A DNA stretch of 64,000 bases, taken from NCBI GenBank assembly GCA_049840595.1, contig JASGKO010000018.1, forward strand, positions 1-64,000. Reading direction: 5' to 3'. The position numbers were made by a program, and so were the translations under genes. This document shows positions 44,570-52,901 of this stretch, in pieces. The DNA comes from JASGKO01 sp049840595 (GTDB lineage Bacteria; Verrucomicrobiota; Verrucomicrobiia; Chthoniobacterales; Chthoniobacteraceae). Below the pieces are notes generated by a model. That model was not told the DNA's origin, did not search any database, and saw only the letters and a list, made by a program, of their open reading frames with translations. The number at the start of each line of letters is the position of its first letter. Position 1 is the first letter of the stretch.

Positions 44570-45052
44570 ATGAAAACACTCGTCTTTTCCCTGCTCGCCT
44601 GTTTCGCCGCTGCGTTCTTCACGGGCTGCGCCACTACGTCGTATGAATCGGGCAGCGTGAGCGCCGCCCGGGCCGCGATGAACGATGCCATTCACGAAGA
44701 AACGCCCGGCGATTACTTTATCGGCCGCCGTTACTACAAGGTGGATTACAAGATGTGGGGCTTCGTGCGGAAGCCAGGGCAGCCCTGGAGCGAGTCCAAG
44801 CTGGTGATGTTCAACGAGCAGAAGAAGCTCGCGCCCGATCGTGAACTCGGCCGACTCGGCAGCGATCACAACTACGAGTACAAGCTCTACGGCTACTACT
44901 CGGGGCAGACGGTCTATGAGCCAGCCAGCAACGGGTTCTATCCCGAGTTCGTCCTTACTGGTTACGAACTTCGCTCGGTGACTCCGGCCCCGATCTTCCA
45001 CACGCAGGAGGCTAATGATCCGGTGATTCGCATTATCGGAACGCCTTATTAA
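44570..45052 (+). CDS. Lipoprotein of unknown function
   Basis: A 160-residue protein with a lipobox (LLACFAAAFFTGCATTS; Cys19) after a short hydrophobic leader. The mature part is rich in Tyr and charged residues (YFIGRRYYKVDYKMWGFVR, DHNYEYKLYGYYSGQTVYEP) and probably forms a small beta barrel or sandwich. I do not recognise it. It lies 5 bp after the DUF4380 gene and is followed by an intrinsic terminator. Confidence 0.7.
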   Translation: MKTLVFSLLACFAAAFFTGCATTSYESGSVSAARAAMNDAIHEETPGDYFIGRRYYKVDYKMWGFVRKPGQPWSESKLVMFNEQKKLAPDRELGRLGSDHNYEYKLYGYYSGQTVYEPASNGFYPEFVLTGYELRSVTPAPIFHTQEANDPVIRIIGTPY

Positions 45053-45082
45053 GCGAACAAAAGTTCGACAAAAGTCTTCTTG

Positions 45083-45117
45083 AAGACCCGGTCCATCAAG
45101 GCCGGGTTTTCATTTTT
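45083..45117 (+). terminator. Intrinsic terminator after the lipoprotein gene
   Basis: Stem ACCCGG (45086-45091) / CCGGGT (45102-45107) extended by A/T and G/T pairs, loop TCCATCAAGG, then TTTT-CA-TTTTT. It ends the mntR-DUF4380-lipoprotein unit 30 bp after the stop. Confidence 0.8.
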
Positions 45118-45211
45118 CGTATCGCATTTTCAATGCGCATCCGCGTCATCCGCGGTTAAAAACTTCTTCCACCGCTTGCATCCGTCCGCAAAGCGGTTGA
45201 GCGTTTCTGCC

Positions 45212-46003
45212 ATGAGCGAGACGACCTCTCTTGATGAAGTCCAGCGCGCGGCGCAGGAGCAATTTGCCCGGCGCAGTCATCGCTACGGCAAGGGGCATAT
45301 TCTCGAAAATGTGGAAGACGTTCGCCGGGCGATGGAGGGCGTCTCGCTGCCGCCGGGAGCGCAGGCGCTCGATGTCGCCACCGGTGGCGGGCATACGGGA
45401 TTGTATGTGGCCTCGCTCGGTTATCACGTCACGCTGGCGGATATCGCCGCGCCGATGCTGGAACGCGCGGCTGCTGCGGCGGCGGAGCGCGGGCTTCAGG
45501 TGGAGATCTGCCAGCATCCGGCCGAGCACTTTCCTTATGCGGATGCGTCCTTCGATCTCGTCACTTGCCGGGTCGCTCCGCATCACTTCAGTTCGCCGGA
45601 ATCGTTTGTGAAAGAAACCGCTCGAGTGCTCAAGCCGAAGGGCTATTTCGTCCTCATCGATGGAACGGTCGAAGACGACCAGCCGGAGGCGGAGGAATGG
45701 GCGCACCATTTGGAAAAGCTGCGCGATCCCAGCCATCATCGCTTTCTCACCCCGCGCACCTGGCAGGGGCTCTGCGAAAAGGTTGGCTTAAAGATCCAGA
45801 CGGCCACGTTGACGCCGCGAAAACAACCCGACCTCGACTGGTATTTTGAAACCGCCGCGACGCCCTCGGAAAATCGCATCGCTGTGCGTGAGCTGATTCG
45901 CACTGCGCCGGAAAACGCACGGCGGTTGTTCCAACTGGCAGAAGAGCAGGGGAGGACCATCTGGTGGTGGCAGATGCTTACCCTCGTCACACGAAAGGGC
46001 TGA
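45212..46003 (+). CDS. Class I SAM-dependent methyltransferase (UbiE-like)
   Basis: A 263-residue protein. N-terminal helices FARRSHRYGKGHILENVEDV, SAM motif I ALDVATGGGHTGLYVASLG, acidic end LADIAAPMLERA, and motif FDLVTCRVAPHHFSSPESFV...ETARVLKPKGYFVLIDGT. The last phrase is the pattern of small-molecule methyltransferases of the UbiE/BioC group. Start ATG 45212; the upstream in-frame bases are a repeat-like intergenic stretch. Convergent with gpsA. Confidence 0.88.
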   Translation: MSETTSLDEVQRAAQEQFARRSHRYGKGHILENVEDVRRAMEGVSLPPGAQALDVATGGGHTGLYVASLGYHVTLADIAAPMLERAAAAAAERGLQVEICQHPAEHFPYADASFDLVTCRVAPHHFSSPESFVKETARVLKPKGYFVLIDGTVEDDQPEAEEWAHHLEKLRDPSHHRFLTPRTWQGLCEKVGLKIQTATLTPRKQPDLDWYFETAATPSENRIAVRELIRTAPENARRLFQLAEEQGRTIWWWQMLTLVTRKG

Positions 46004-46036
46004 GTTTTTAATCGGTGAAATCTGAGGAAAAGCTCT

Positions 46037-47038
46037 TCAACTATTCTCCGGCTTGGGGTCGCGCTCCATCAATTCACGGATCGCCTGCTTGGGCGAGAGT
46101 CCTTCGTAAAGGATGCGATGAATCTGTCCGATGATCGGCGTCGAGAGCTTTGCGGCCTGCGCCTGCTCATAGGCGCTGCGGGTGGTGGGGACGCCCTCGG
46201 CTACCATGTTCATCGACGCCGTAATATCAGCCAGCGCTTCCCCACGCCCCAGGCGCTCGCCAACCATGCGGTTGCGGCTGTGGCGGCTGAAGCAGGTGAC
46301 CATCAGATCGCCGATGCCGCTCAGGCCCTGGAAGGTTTCGGCGCGTCCGCCGAGGGCGGTGCCGAGGCGGATCAATTCGGCCAGGGAGCGGGTAATGAGC
46401 GCCGCCTTGCTGTTGTCGCCGAGCCCGAGGCCATCACAGACTCCGGCCCCGAGGGCGAAAATATTCTTGAGCGCTCCGCCGAGTTCCACCCCGGCCACGT
46501 CGCCGCTGGTGTAAGTGCGGAACGAGGGGCTGTTAAACATCCGTTGCATCTCCTGGGCGGCCATTTCGTCGCCGCAGGCCAGGACGATGGCGGTGGGCAT
46601 GCCGCGCCCGACTTCCTCCGCATGGCTGGGGCCGGAAAGCGCCGCCACTTTGGCCGCGGGAAAAAGCTGGGCCAGCACTTCGCTCATGCGCAGGCCGGAG
46701 CCGCGCTCGATGCCCTTGGTACAGGAGACGAGCACCTGGCCGGCGCCGGTGGTCACGTGGGCGAGGCGTTCCGAGACTTCGCGCAAGGCCCGCGACGGCG
46801 TGACCACGAGGATCACGTGCGCATCCGCCAATGCTTCGAGTTCGGTGGTGGGGGACAGGTTATCGGGCAACGGCACGCCGGGCAGGTAGGCCTCGTTGGT
46901 CCGCGTCCGGCTCATCGTGGCGATATGCTCCGCCTGATGGCCCCAGAGCGCGACGTCGCTGCCGTTCTTCGCCAGCAGGATGCCGAGGGCGGTGCCCCAG
47001 CTTCCGGCGCCGAGGATGCCGATCTTTGGGATGCTCAT
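46037..47038 (-). CDS. gpsA: Glycerol-3-phosphate dehydrogenase [NAD(P)+]
   Basis: Reduces dihydroxyacetone phosphate to sn-glycerol-3-phosphate for phospholipid synthesis. A 333-residue protein with the nucleotide-binding motif ILGAGSWGTALGILLA, VSCTKGIERGSGLRMSEV, and LSGPSHAEEVGRGMPTAIVLA. The catalytic Lys lies in VAGVELGGALKNIFALGAGV and the signature GLGDNSKAALITRSLAEL follows. Its start overlaps the plsY stop (ATGA), so the acyltransferase and its substrate-forming enzyme are made together. Confidence 0.96.
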   Translation of the reverse strand: MSIPKIGILGAGSWGTALGILLAKNGSDVALWGHQAEHIATMSRTRTNEAYLPGVPLPDNLSPTTELEALADAHVILVVTPSRALREVSERLAHVTTGAGQVLVSCTKGIERGSGLRMSEVLAQLFPAAKVAALSGPSHAEEVGRGMPTAIVLACGDEMAAQEMQRMFNSPSFRTYTSGDVAGVELGGALKNIFALGAGVCDGLGLGDNSKAALITRSLAELIRLGTALGGRAETFQGLSGIGDLMVTCFSRHSRNRMVGERLGRGEALADITASMNMVAEGVPTTRSAYEQAQAAKLSTPIIGQIHRILYEGLSPKQAIRELMERDPKPENS

Positions 47039-47655
47039 GATTTTGCCTTGGGGGTAAAACGATTTTCCGTGCCGTTCAGCAGACGCTGAATATTCGTCTT
47101 ATGCCGCAGCACAATCAAGCCCGCCGCGACGGCGCTGATGCCGATCAGCGCGGGATCACCCGGGTAAAAGAAGGCGAAGACCGGGACCGAGATAGCCGCA
47201 AAGATCGAGGCAATCGAGACATAGCGGGTGGTATAGAAAAGAAGGCCCCAGAGCGCAAAGCCGAGCGCGGCCGCGAGCGGGACCAGCCCGAAGACCACTC
47301 CGAGCGAAGTGGCCACGCCCTTGCCGCCCTTGAACTTGAGCCAGACCGGGAAGTTGTGCCCGAGAATCACGCCGACTGCCGCCACGATCCCGGCGCCGTT
47401 GGCGGAGAAGGTGGTTTCAAGGCCCTGCCAGCCCAGCCACTTGGCGGCGAGCACGGCGACGAGCCCTTTCAAAAAATCGCTGAAAAAAGTGAGCAGCCCC
47501 CACTTGCGGCCCATCACCCGCCACACATTGGTCGCGCCGATGTTTTTGCTGCCCACATTGCGGATATCCACGCCCTGCGATTTCGCGACCAGCAGGCCAA
47601 ACGGAATCGAGCCCAACAGGTAGGCACCGAGGAAAATCAAGAGGAGGACGATCAT
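47035..47655 (-). CDS. plsY: Glycerol-3-phosphate acyltransferase PlsY
   Basis: An inner-membrane enzyme that moves an acyl group from acyl-phosphate to glycerol-3-phosphate. About 206 residues from ATG 47655. Motif 1 is YLLGSIPFGLLVAK...VGSKNIGATNVWRVMG, motif 2 LGHNFPVWLKFKGGKGVATSLG, and motif 3 at the end HKTNIQRLLNGTENR. Five membrane helices. First gene of the plsY-gpsA operon. Confidence 0.95.
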   Translation of the reverse strand: MIVLLLIFLGAYLLGSIPFGLLVAKSQGVDIRNVGSKNIGATNVWRVMGRKWGLLTFFSDFLKGLVAVLAAKWLGWQGLETTFSANGAGIVAAVGVILGHNFPVWLKFKGGKGVATSLGVVFGLVPLAAALGFALWGLLFYTTRYVSIASIFAAISVPVFAFFYPGDPALIGISAVAAGLIVLRHKTNIQRLLNGTENRFTPKAKS

Positions 47656-47852
47656 TGCGCCTCCGTTTTGAACCAAAAGGGCGTAGTTTGGCTAGCGCGA
47701 GTTTTAATAAGGAAACAACCGAAGCCGAGGGTAAGGATTTTCACCGTAGATGCGAGGAGGCACTGAGAAGAGGGATGAAGGGCAACGCTGGCTGTGCTTT
47801 ACCTAATTCCCTGCTGGAATCTCGGCGATTCTAGGGCAAATTTGGCAGTTCC

Positions 47853-48956
47853 ATGCGTTGGTCACCCGAAAAGACACCCATTAAATCGCTCACACTCGAT
47901 GAAGTGAGCGCGCACTTTGCTGCCTTGGGGCAGAAGAAATACCGGGCCGGGCAGGTGATGGAGTGGATTTATCGGAAGCGGGTGAAGTCGTTTGATGAGA
48001 TGTCGAATCTGCCCGCGCTGTTGCGGGAGCAACTCGCGACGGAATTTGCCTTTGACGATCTCCAGTCCGTCCGGGTGCTGGGCTCGGAGGATACGACGCG
48101 GAAGTTTCTTTTCCGGCTCGGCGATGGCTCGCTGATCGAGAGCGTGCTGATTCCGGCTTCACCCGCCCTTTATGGAGAGGCGAGTGATCGGCGGACGCTG
48201 TGCCTTTCCACGCAGGTGGGCTGTGCCTACGGCTGCAAGTTTTGCGCGAGCGGGCTGGATGGCTTCTCGCGAAACCTGCATGCGGGCGAGATCGTGGAGC
48301 AGGTGCTCAAGATCGAGGAGATCGCCGGGGAGCGGATCAACAATCTCGTCTTCATGGGGATGGGCGAGCCGCTCTCGAATTACGAAAATCTCATGAAGGC
48401 GCTCACCATCATCAATTCCCATTGGGGCGTGGAAATTGGGGCGCGCCATATCACGATTTCCACCAGCGGGCTGGCCCCGCAGATTCGCAAGCTGGCGGAT
48501 CAGCCCCTGCAGGTGCGGCTCGCCATCTCGTTGCACGGGGCGACGGACGAGGTGCGGCAGCAGATCATGCCGGTGAATCGCAAGTATCCGCTCAGCGAAT
48601 TGATGGATGCCTGTGAGTATTACACGACGAAAAAGAAGCAGCGGCTCACCTTTGAGTACATCCTCATTGAAGAGATCAACGACCGGCCCGAGCACGCGGC
48701 TGATCTGGCCCGGGTGGCGAAGCGGGTGGGGGCGAAGGTGAATTGCATCCCCTACAATCTGGTCGATGGTCTCGACTGGAAACGCCCCGATGAGGACCGG
48801 CAGGATGCCTTCATGGCGGTGCTGCGAAAGGAGCAGATTCCCTCCACGATTCGCCGGGAAAAAGGGCATGATATTGCGGCGGCGTGTGGTCAACTCCGCC
48901 GCCAAACGATGATGCCGGGGCAGAATGTGGTGCCCGAGCCGGCTTCGGGTGAATAA
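47853..48956 (+). CDS. rlmN: 23S rRNA (adenine2503-C2)/tRNA methyltransferase RlmN
   Basis: Radical-SAM methyltransferase for A2503 of 23S rRNA and A37 of some tRNAs. The 367 residues contain the cluster motif CAYGCKFC (Cys124, 128, 131), LVFMGMGEPLSNYENLMKAL, ITISTSGLAPQIRKLAD, LRLAISLHGATDEVR-like LAISLHGATDEVR, and a C-terminal catalytic Cys (Cys345) in HDIAAACGQLRRQ. An N-terminal HhH-like region (SFDEMSNLPALLREQL) is present. Single gene; divergent from plsY with a 197-bp gap. Confidence 0.96.
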   Translation: MRWSPEKTPIKSLTLDEVSAHFAALGQKKYRAGQVMEWIYRKRVKSFDEMSNLPALLREQLATEFAFDDLQSVRVLGSEDTTRKFLFRLGDGSLIESVLIPASPALYGEASDRRTLCLSTQVGCAYGCKFCASGLDGFSRNLHAGEIVEQVLKIEEIAGERINNLVFMGMGEPLSNYENLMKALTIINSHWGVEIGARHITISTSGLAPQIRKLADQPLQVRLAISLHGATDEVRQQIMPVNRKYPLSELMDACEYYTTKKKQRLTFEYILIEEINDRPEHAADLARVAKRVGAKVNCIPYNLVDGLDWKRPDEDRQDAFMAVLRKEQIPSTIRREKGHDIAAACGQLRRQTMMPGQNVVPEPASGE

Positions 48957-49010
48957 CCGGGGATGAGAAAATCTTTTGCACATTCGCCGGGAGCGGTTTA
49001 GTTGTCCGCC

Positions 49011-49673
49011 ATGGCCTCCGAACCAGAGCCGGAAAAAATATGGGATGAATACGATTGGGAGCGGTTTCTCCAGCAGCAGGACCGCAAGACCGAGCGTTAT
49101 ATGGAGCTTCTGGAAAAATACCTCGACGATCCGAACCGCGACCAGATCATCGCCCGCGAAATGGGCTGGAACCACTTCCTTGATGACGATGGGCAGGACT
49201 GGGCGAACGATGCGGACGAACATTTCGCCGAGCCCACCTGTGAAGATCTTTCGACGGCCGAGGAGTGCGACGACGAGGAGGAGGAAAGCATCGAGCGCCA
49301 TCCCCTTTACACGGCTTCCTTGGAACTTTCTCTGTGGATTGACGAATTGCTGACCGCTCGCAAGGAGCTGGAAAACGTGCCGCAGGCCGTCCAACTCTCC
49401 ACCCAATGCGCCGTGGCTGGGGCCAAACTGGCGGCGGCTCTCTGTGATGACGATGTGGACGAGATCGGGATGACGATCGCCTATCTCAAGCGGGCGCTCA
49501 AAGCGGCCACTCTGGCGCTCAATGCAGCCATGGAACTCCAAGACAAATCGGTGCTGACCTCTGCGCAGGCCCAGACCCTGAACCAGCGGTTATTTCAAAT
49601 CCGCGACGCCATCATTGCTCTGATGGGGGATTATCGAGCCGAGTGGCGCCGGCGCTACGGCGAAAACCATTGA
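49011..49673 (+). CDS. Acidic helical protein of unknown function, coupled to an ECF sigma gene
   Basis: A 220-residue soluble protein. The N-terminal half is strongly acidic (WDEYDWERFLQQQDRK, DDGQDWANDADEHFAEP, ECDDEEEES) and the C-terminal half is predicted all-helical (LSLWIDELLTARKELE..., AVAGAKLAAALCDDDVDEIG). The reading frame ends in TTGA, where the TGA overlaps the TTG start of the sigma factor. I do not recognise a domain. The coupling suggests a link to the sigma/anti-sigma unit. Confidence 0.6.
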   Translation: MASEPEPEKIWDEYDWERFLQQQDRKTERYMELLEKYLDDPNRDQIIAREMGWNHFLDDDGQDWANDADEHFAEPTCEDLSTAEECDDEEEESIERHPLYTASLELSLWIDELLTARKELENVPQAVQLSTQCAVAGAKLAAALCDDDVDEIGMTIAYLKRALKAATLALNAAMELQDKSVLTSAQAQTLNQRLFQIRDAIIALMGDYRAEWRRRYGENH

Positions 49674-50320
49674 GTAAAAAAAGTGTGAATGAAGTCGCCG
49701 CGACTTCGTCGAATTCAGAGCAGGACGAAGCTGCCCAATCCGCCGCCGAGGACATCGCGTTGGTCGAACGCTGTCGCCGTGGGGATACGCAGGCTTACAA
49801 CGACCTGGTCACGAAATACCGAAACCGCGCCTACGCAATGATTTACAACATGGTCCGCAACGAACAGGATGCCTGGGATCTCGCCCAGGAAGGGTTCGTC
49901 AAGGCATGGAAGTCCATGGACAAGTTCCGTGGGCAATCCTCCTTTTTTACGTGGATCTACCGGATCATGACCAATGTCGCGATCGACTTTCTCCGCAAAA
50001 AGCAGATCCAGAGCGGGGTGGAGTTCGACGATCAGATCGGGCTCAAGGATATCGCTCCCGGGGCGATGACCACCCCCTCGCGCGCCGCCGCCCCCGCGCA
50101 AAACATTTCCAATGCAGAAATCCGGTCCCGCATCGACGAGGCCATCAACCGCCTGTCTCCCGAGCACCGCACGGTGATCGTAATGAAGGAGATGGACGGC
50201 ATGCAATACCACGAAATCGCCGAGGTGCTGGAATGCTCGATCGGCACCGTGATGTCGCGCCTGTTCTACGCCCGCAAGAAACTCCAAACCATGCTGAAGG
50301 ACGTTTATGAAACCCTTTGA
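49670..50320 (+). CDS. ECF-type sigma-70 factor
   Basis: A 216-residue RNA polymerase sigma factor. Region 2: DTQAYNDLVTKYRNRAYAMI..., RNEQDAWDLAQEGFVKAWKS, FRGQSSFFTWIYRIMTNVAIDFLRK. A linker follows, then region 4: INRLSPEHRTVIVMKEMDGMQYHEIAEVLECSIGTVMSRLFYARKKL. The start is TTG 49670 overlapping the previous stop. The next gene, a membrane anti-sigma factor, overlaps the stop by 14 bp, the usual ECF arrangement. Confidence 0.92.
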   Translation: MSKKSVNEVAATSSNSEQDEAAQSAAEDIALVERCRRGDTQAYNDLVTKYRNRAYAMIYNMVRNEQDAWDLAQEGFVKAWKSMDKFRGQSSFFTWIYRIMTNVAIDFLRKKQIQSGVEFDDQIGLKDIAPGAMTTPSRAAAPAQNISNAEIRSRIDEAINRLSPEHRTVIVMKEMDGMQYHEIAEVLECSIGTVMSRLFYARKKLQTMLKDVYETL

Positions 50321-50831
50321 AGAACAATTCACCGCATGGCTCGACGGACAGCTTTCCGAAGTGGAACGCGCCGAATTTGAAGCGCAGTTCCCCGACGCGG
50401 TCGCGGCCTTTGCGGAAAAAGACGAGGGCTTGAAGCTGGGCAACTTGCTCCGCAACCACGGGGCGGCTCCGCAGTTGAGTAATCCCGACTTTTTCAACAG
50501 TCAGATCATGCGCCAGATCGAGGCAGAATTGCCCCGTGCCGCGGCTCCGGCGACGGCTTCCAAGGGCTGGTCGCTCTTTGGCCTGCCGACCATGGTGTGG
50601 TCGGGTTTTGGCTTCATCGCCGCCGCAGTGGTGCTGACGCTCGCGATCATCCCGCAGAGCCGCCAGCCGCTCACCGGTGAGCGTTATGTCGCGCAGGTCC
50701 TGAAGACCCATGCCGGCGATCGCGGCCTTTCTGCCACTGCTTTCCATAGCACGGAAAACAATCTCACCGTCGTCTGGGTGGATGGTGATGTGGATTCCAA
50801 CGAAGCTCCCGCCGCCTCCCATGCGCAATAA
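50307..50831 (+). CDS. Anti-sigma factor-like membrane protein
   Basis: A 174-residue protein. The N-terminal ~50 residues (EEQFTAWLDGQLSEVERAEFEAQF) are typical of zinc-less anti-sigma domains. A single membrane helix lies at residues ~98-118 (VWSGFGFIAAAVVLTLAII). The periplasmic tail is short. It overlaps the sigma gene by 14 bp and the following lipoprotein gene by 11 bp. It presumably holds the sigma factor at the membrane until a signal arrives. Confidence 0.75.
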   Translation: MKPFEEQFTAWLDGQLSEVERAEFEAQFPDAVAAFAEKDEGLKLGNLLRNHGAAPQLSNPDFFNSQIMRQIEAELPRAAAPATASKGWSLFGLPTMVWSGFGFIAAAVVLTLAIIPQSRQPLTGERYVAQVLKTHAGDRGLSATAFHSTENNLTVVWVDGDVDSNEAPAASHAQ

Positions 50832-51296
50832 GCTCGCCATCGTTCTCAGTTGCCTCTGCCTGCTCGCCGCTGGTTGCACCCGCCAGGCGCCGCCCAGCGC
50901 GGCTGCGACCAACCAGAAGACGAATGGCGACCGCATCTGGACCGCGCTGCTGGTGGCGTCGAACAACCGGCAGCATCCCACGGCGCCGGATGAGATTGCC
51001 GAGTTGGCCGACCGCATGCGGCACGTCTTCGGCTACAACAGTTTCAAGCTGCTCGGCGAGAGCACCAAGGAAATGTCCGACAGCGCCAGCCGCTGGCTTA
51101 TTCCCGGGCGCGATTTTTCCGTGCGGATCACTTCGCAGAAAAAGGACGGCGACCGCTACGTGCTGGAGATCGAGCTCTACAAGCGCAAACGTCTGCTGGT
51201 GGACAGCTCCGCCGAACTCGGCCGAAGAGCCCGCTCTTCATCCGCGCCCCGATGTCAAAGGATGGGCAGCTTATCGTGATGCTACAGGTGAAGTAA
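50821..51296 (+). CDS. Lipoprotein in the ECF sigma operon (frameshifted 3' end)
   Basis: About 158 residues. The lipobox LSCLLAAGC is at the N-terminus (Cys 20). The mature part contains IAELADRMRHVFGYNSFKLL and YVLEIELYKRKRLLVDSSAEL. The frame ends prematurely; a one-base shift near 51222 restores PLFIRAPMSKDGQLIVMLQV with stop TAA at 51294-51296. It overlaps the anti-sigma gene start-to-stop (ATG inside the last codons). It may be a sensor or a cargo of the regulon. Confidence 0.65.
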
Positions 51297-51423
51297 TTTA
51301 CCGCGGCAGACGCGGCGAGCGCGGCGATTTGGAAAAACTACGGAGGACACGGAGATCACGGAGCAAAGACAGGGATGGTCATTGCCTTCCTCAGAGATCT
51401 CTGTGTCCTCGGTGGCTATCTGA
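51297..51423. repeat. Dispersed CCACGGAG-type intergenic repeat
   Basis: The text CGGAGGACACGGAGATCACGGAG near 51340-51370 and its mirror CTCTGTGTCCTCGGTGGC near 51400-51418 match the style of the repeats at 34565 and 34725. The two parts are inverted relative to each other. No gene. Confidence 0.45.
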
Positions 51424-51669
51424 TTACCCTTCGATGATCTGAATCTCTACCGGCTCGACTTTTACCCCGAGCTCTTCCAGCCAGGCGATGGCGCGCTTGA
51501 TTTCCGTGCGCTCGCCTTCGAGCTCGATCGAGACGAGACCGACTTCATCATTCACACTGGCCTGGCGCACGTTGGTGACGACGGCAAATTCCTTGCCCAG
51601 CTCGTAGATCACGGGGCGGGTAATGTGGCGGGCGGGATACATCAGCCAAAGGCGGGTTTTTTCTGACAT
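51424..51669 (-). CDS. NIL-domain protein
   Basis: An 81-residue protein of the NIL ferredoxin-like domain (PF09383): MSEKTRLWLMYPARHITRPVIYEL, ELGKEFAVVTNVRQASVNDE, then GLVSIELEGERTEIKRAIAWL and LEELGVKVEPVEIQIIE. NIL domains occur as regulatory tails of methionine ABC transporters and as stand-alone proteins near sulfur genes. No neighbour explains its role here. Confidence 0.85.
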   Translation of the reverse strand: MSEKTRLWLMYPARHITRPVIYELGKEFAVVTNVRQASVNDEVGLVSIELEGERTEIKRAIAWLEELGVKVEPVEIQIIEG

Positions 51670-51807
51670 GCCGCCAACGTAAGGCGATTTCCGCCGAAAC
51701 GAAAACTGGAAAATTGTGACATGACAGAGAATTGGCTGCAGCCTTGCCGCGCCGGGGATTTCTTGAAAGAAAGGCAGCATTCTCAACCCCTCTCGGAAAG
51801 GTATGTT

Positions 51808-52174
51808 ATGAAACTGGCCGGTTACTCTTTGGTGTTGGTTCTAATGGTGGACTCGGCACTGGCGGCGGATTTGCAGGGAGCCGATGCGTATCTGGACTAT
51901 CTTTCGCAGGGAAGTTCTCCCAAAGCGGAGACCACGCTTACCCGCAAGCAGTTGCGCGGAGCGATCAGCGCCTACCCGCGGGATCGTAGTTCACTTTCTC
52001 CGGCTGAGTCGGCCCAGCGGGAAGTCATGCCGCGTATGGAAGACCGCGAAGGCCGCTCACCGGGAAGTATCATCGGTGCTCGATGGGCTGATTAATATCT
52101 TCAATGCGAATGGGGATAACGGGGATATCTCCGGTTTCAATTTAGCCGGTCGCATTATCCACGAGCCCACCTGA
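51808..52174 (+). CDS. Small exported protein (possible frameshift)
   Basis: Signal peptide MKLAGYSLVLVLMVDSALA, SD GGAAAGG 10-20 bases upstream. The mature part has DLQGADAYLDYLSQG and a basic stretch. In the first frame the reading stops at 52095; in an adjacent frame the end reads LDGLINIFNANGDNGDISGF, stopping at 52172-52174, which looks more like protein. A one-base shift near 52065 is likely. Function unknown. Confidence 0.4.
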
Positions 52175-52220
52175 TGCCGTATAGGCATCCGCTCGCGGTC
52201 GTTCGCACGAAACATTAGAT

Positions 52221-52889
52221 ATGTATCTGGCACTGCTTCGTCGTCTTCTCCCGGGCTGTCTGGCAACCAGCTTGCTCGTTTCCTGTGCCTCGGTTTCCGT
52301 AAAAAAGGTATCGGAAACCAACGGGCGTGAGAAAGCGCCCTCGGTGATTGTCGTCGAGCCGTTTTCCACCGTCGGCGTGCAGGTGAAGGAAAATCAATTC
52401 CGCCAGCATCCCGGCAAGCTGGCCTCGGAAACCCAACTCTTGGTGCAGGGGTATTTGGTCAGCGAATTGAACAAGGCGGGGATCGCGGCAGAAACCGCTT
52501 CTTCCCCGAAAATTCCCAGGACCAGCGCCTGGGTGATCGAGGGCCGCATCACCCGCGTCGCCGAAGGCAGCCGCCTCCTGCGCATGGGCATCGGCCTTGG
52601 TATGGGCGGCACGAAACTGGAGACGCAAGTGCAGGTGAAAAAATCCGGCGCGGGAAAAGCCTTCCTGTCCTTCAACACCACTGGCGGCAGCAACGCCACC
52701 CCCGGTGCGGCCACCAATCCCATTCCCTTCTCCTCCGCCCCCACTGCCTTGATCGATTCCAAAGACGGCGTCACCGACGACAGCGCCCGCACCGCGCGCA
52801 TGATCACCGGCACCATCGCGAACTATCTCGTAAAACACGGCCTGCTCAAATCCACCACTGCCCCTGCGCCCAAGCTCGCGACGCAGTAG
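52221..52889 (+). CDS. DUF4410 lipoprotein
   Basis: A 222-residue protein with a lipobox LATSLLVSCAS and the DUF4410-type body: VIVVEPFSTVGVQ, SETQLLVQGYLVSELNKAGI, AWVIEGRITRVAEGSRLLR and MGIGLGMGGTKLETQVQV, and a late RMITGTIANYLVKHG. Members are small envelope lipoproteins of unknown role. It stands between a small exported protein gene and the convergent GH28 gene. Confidence 0.8.
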   Translation: MYLALLRRLLPGCLATSLLVSCASVSVKKVSETNGREKAPSVIVVEPFSTVGVQVKENQFRQHPGKLASETQLLVQGYLVSELNKAGIAAETASSPKIPRTSAWVIEGRITRVAEGSRLLRMGIGLGMGGTKLETQVQVKKSGAGKAFLSFNTTGGSNATPGAATNPIPFSSAPTALIDSKDGVTDDSARTARMITGTIANYLVKHGLLKSTTAPAPKLATQ

Positions 52890-52901
52890 TCGAGAGCTGG
52901 C

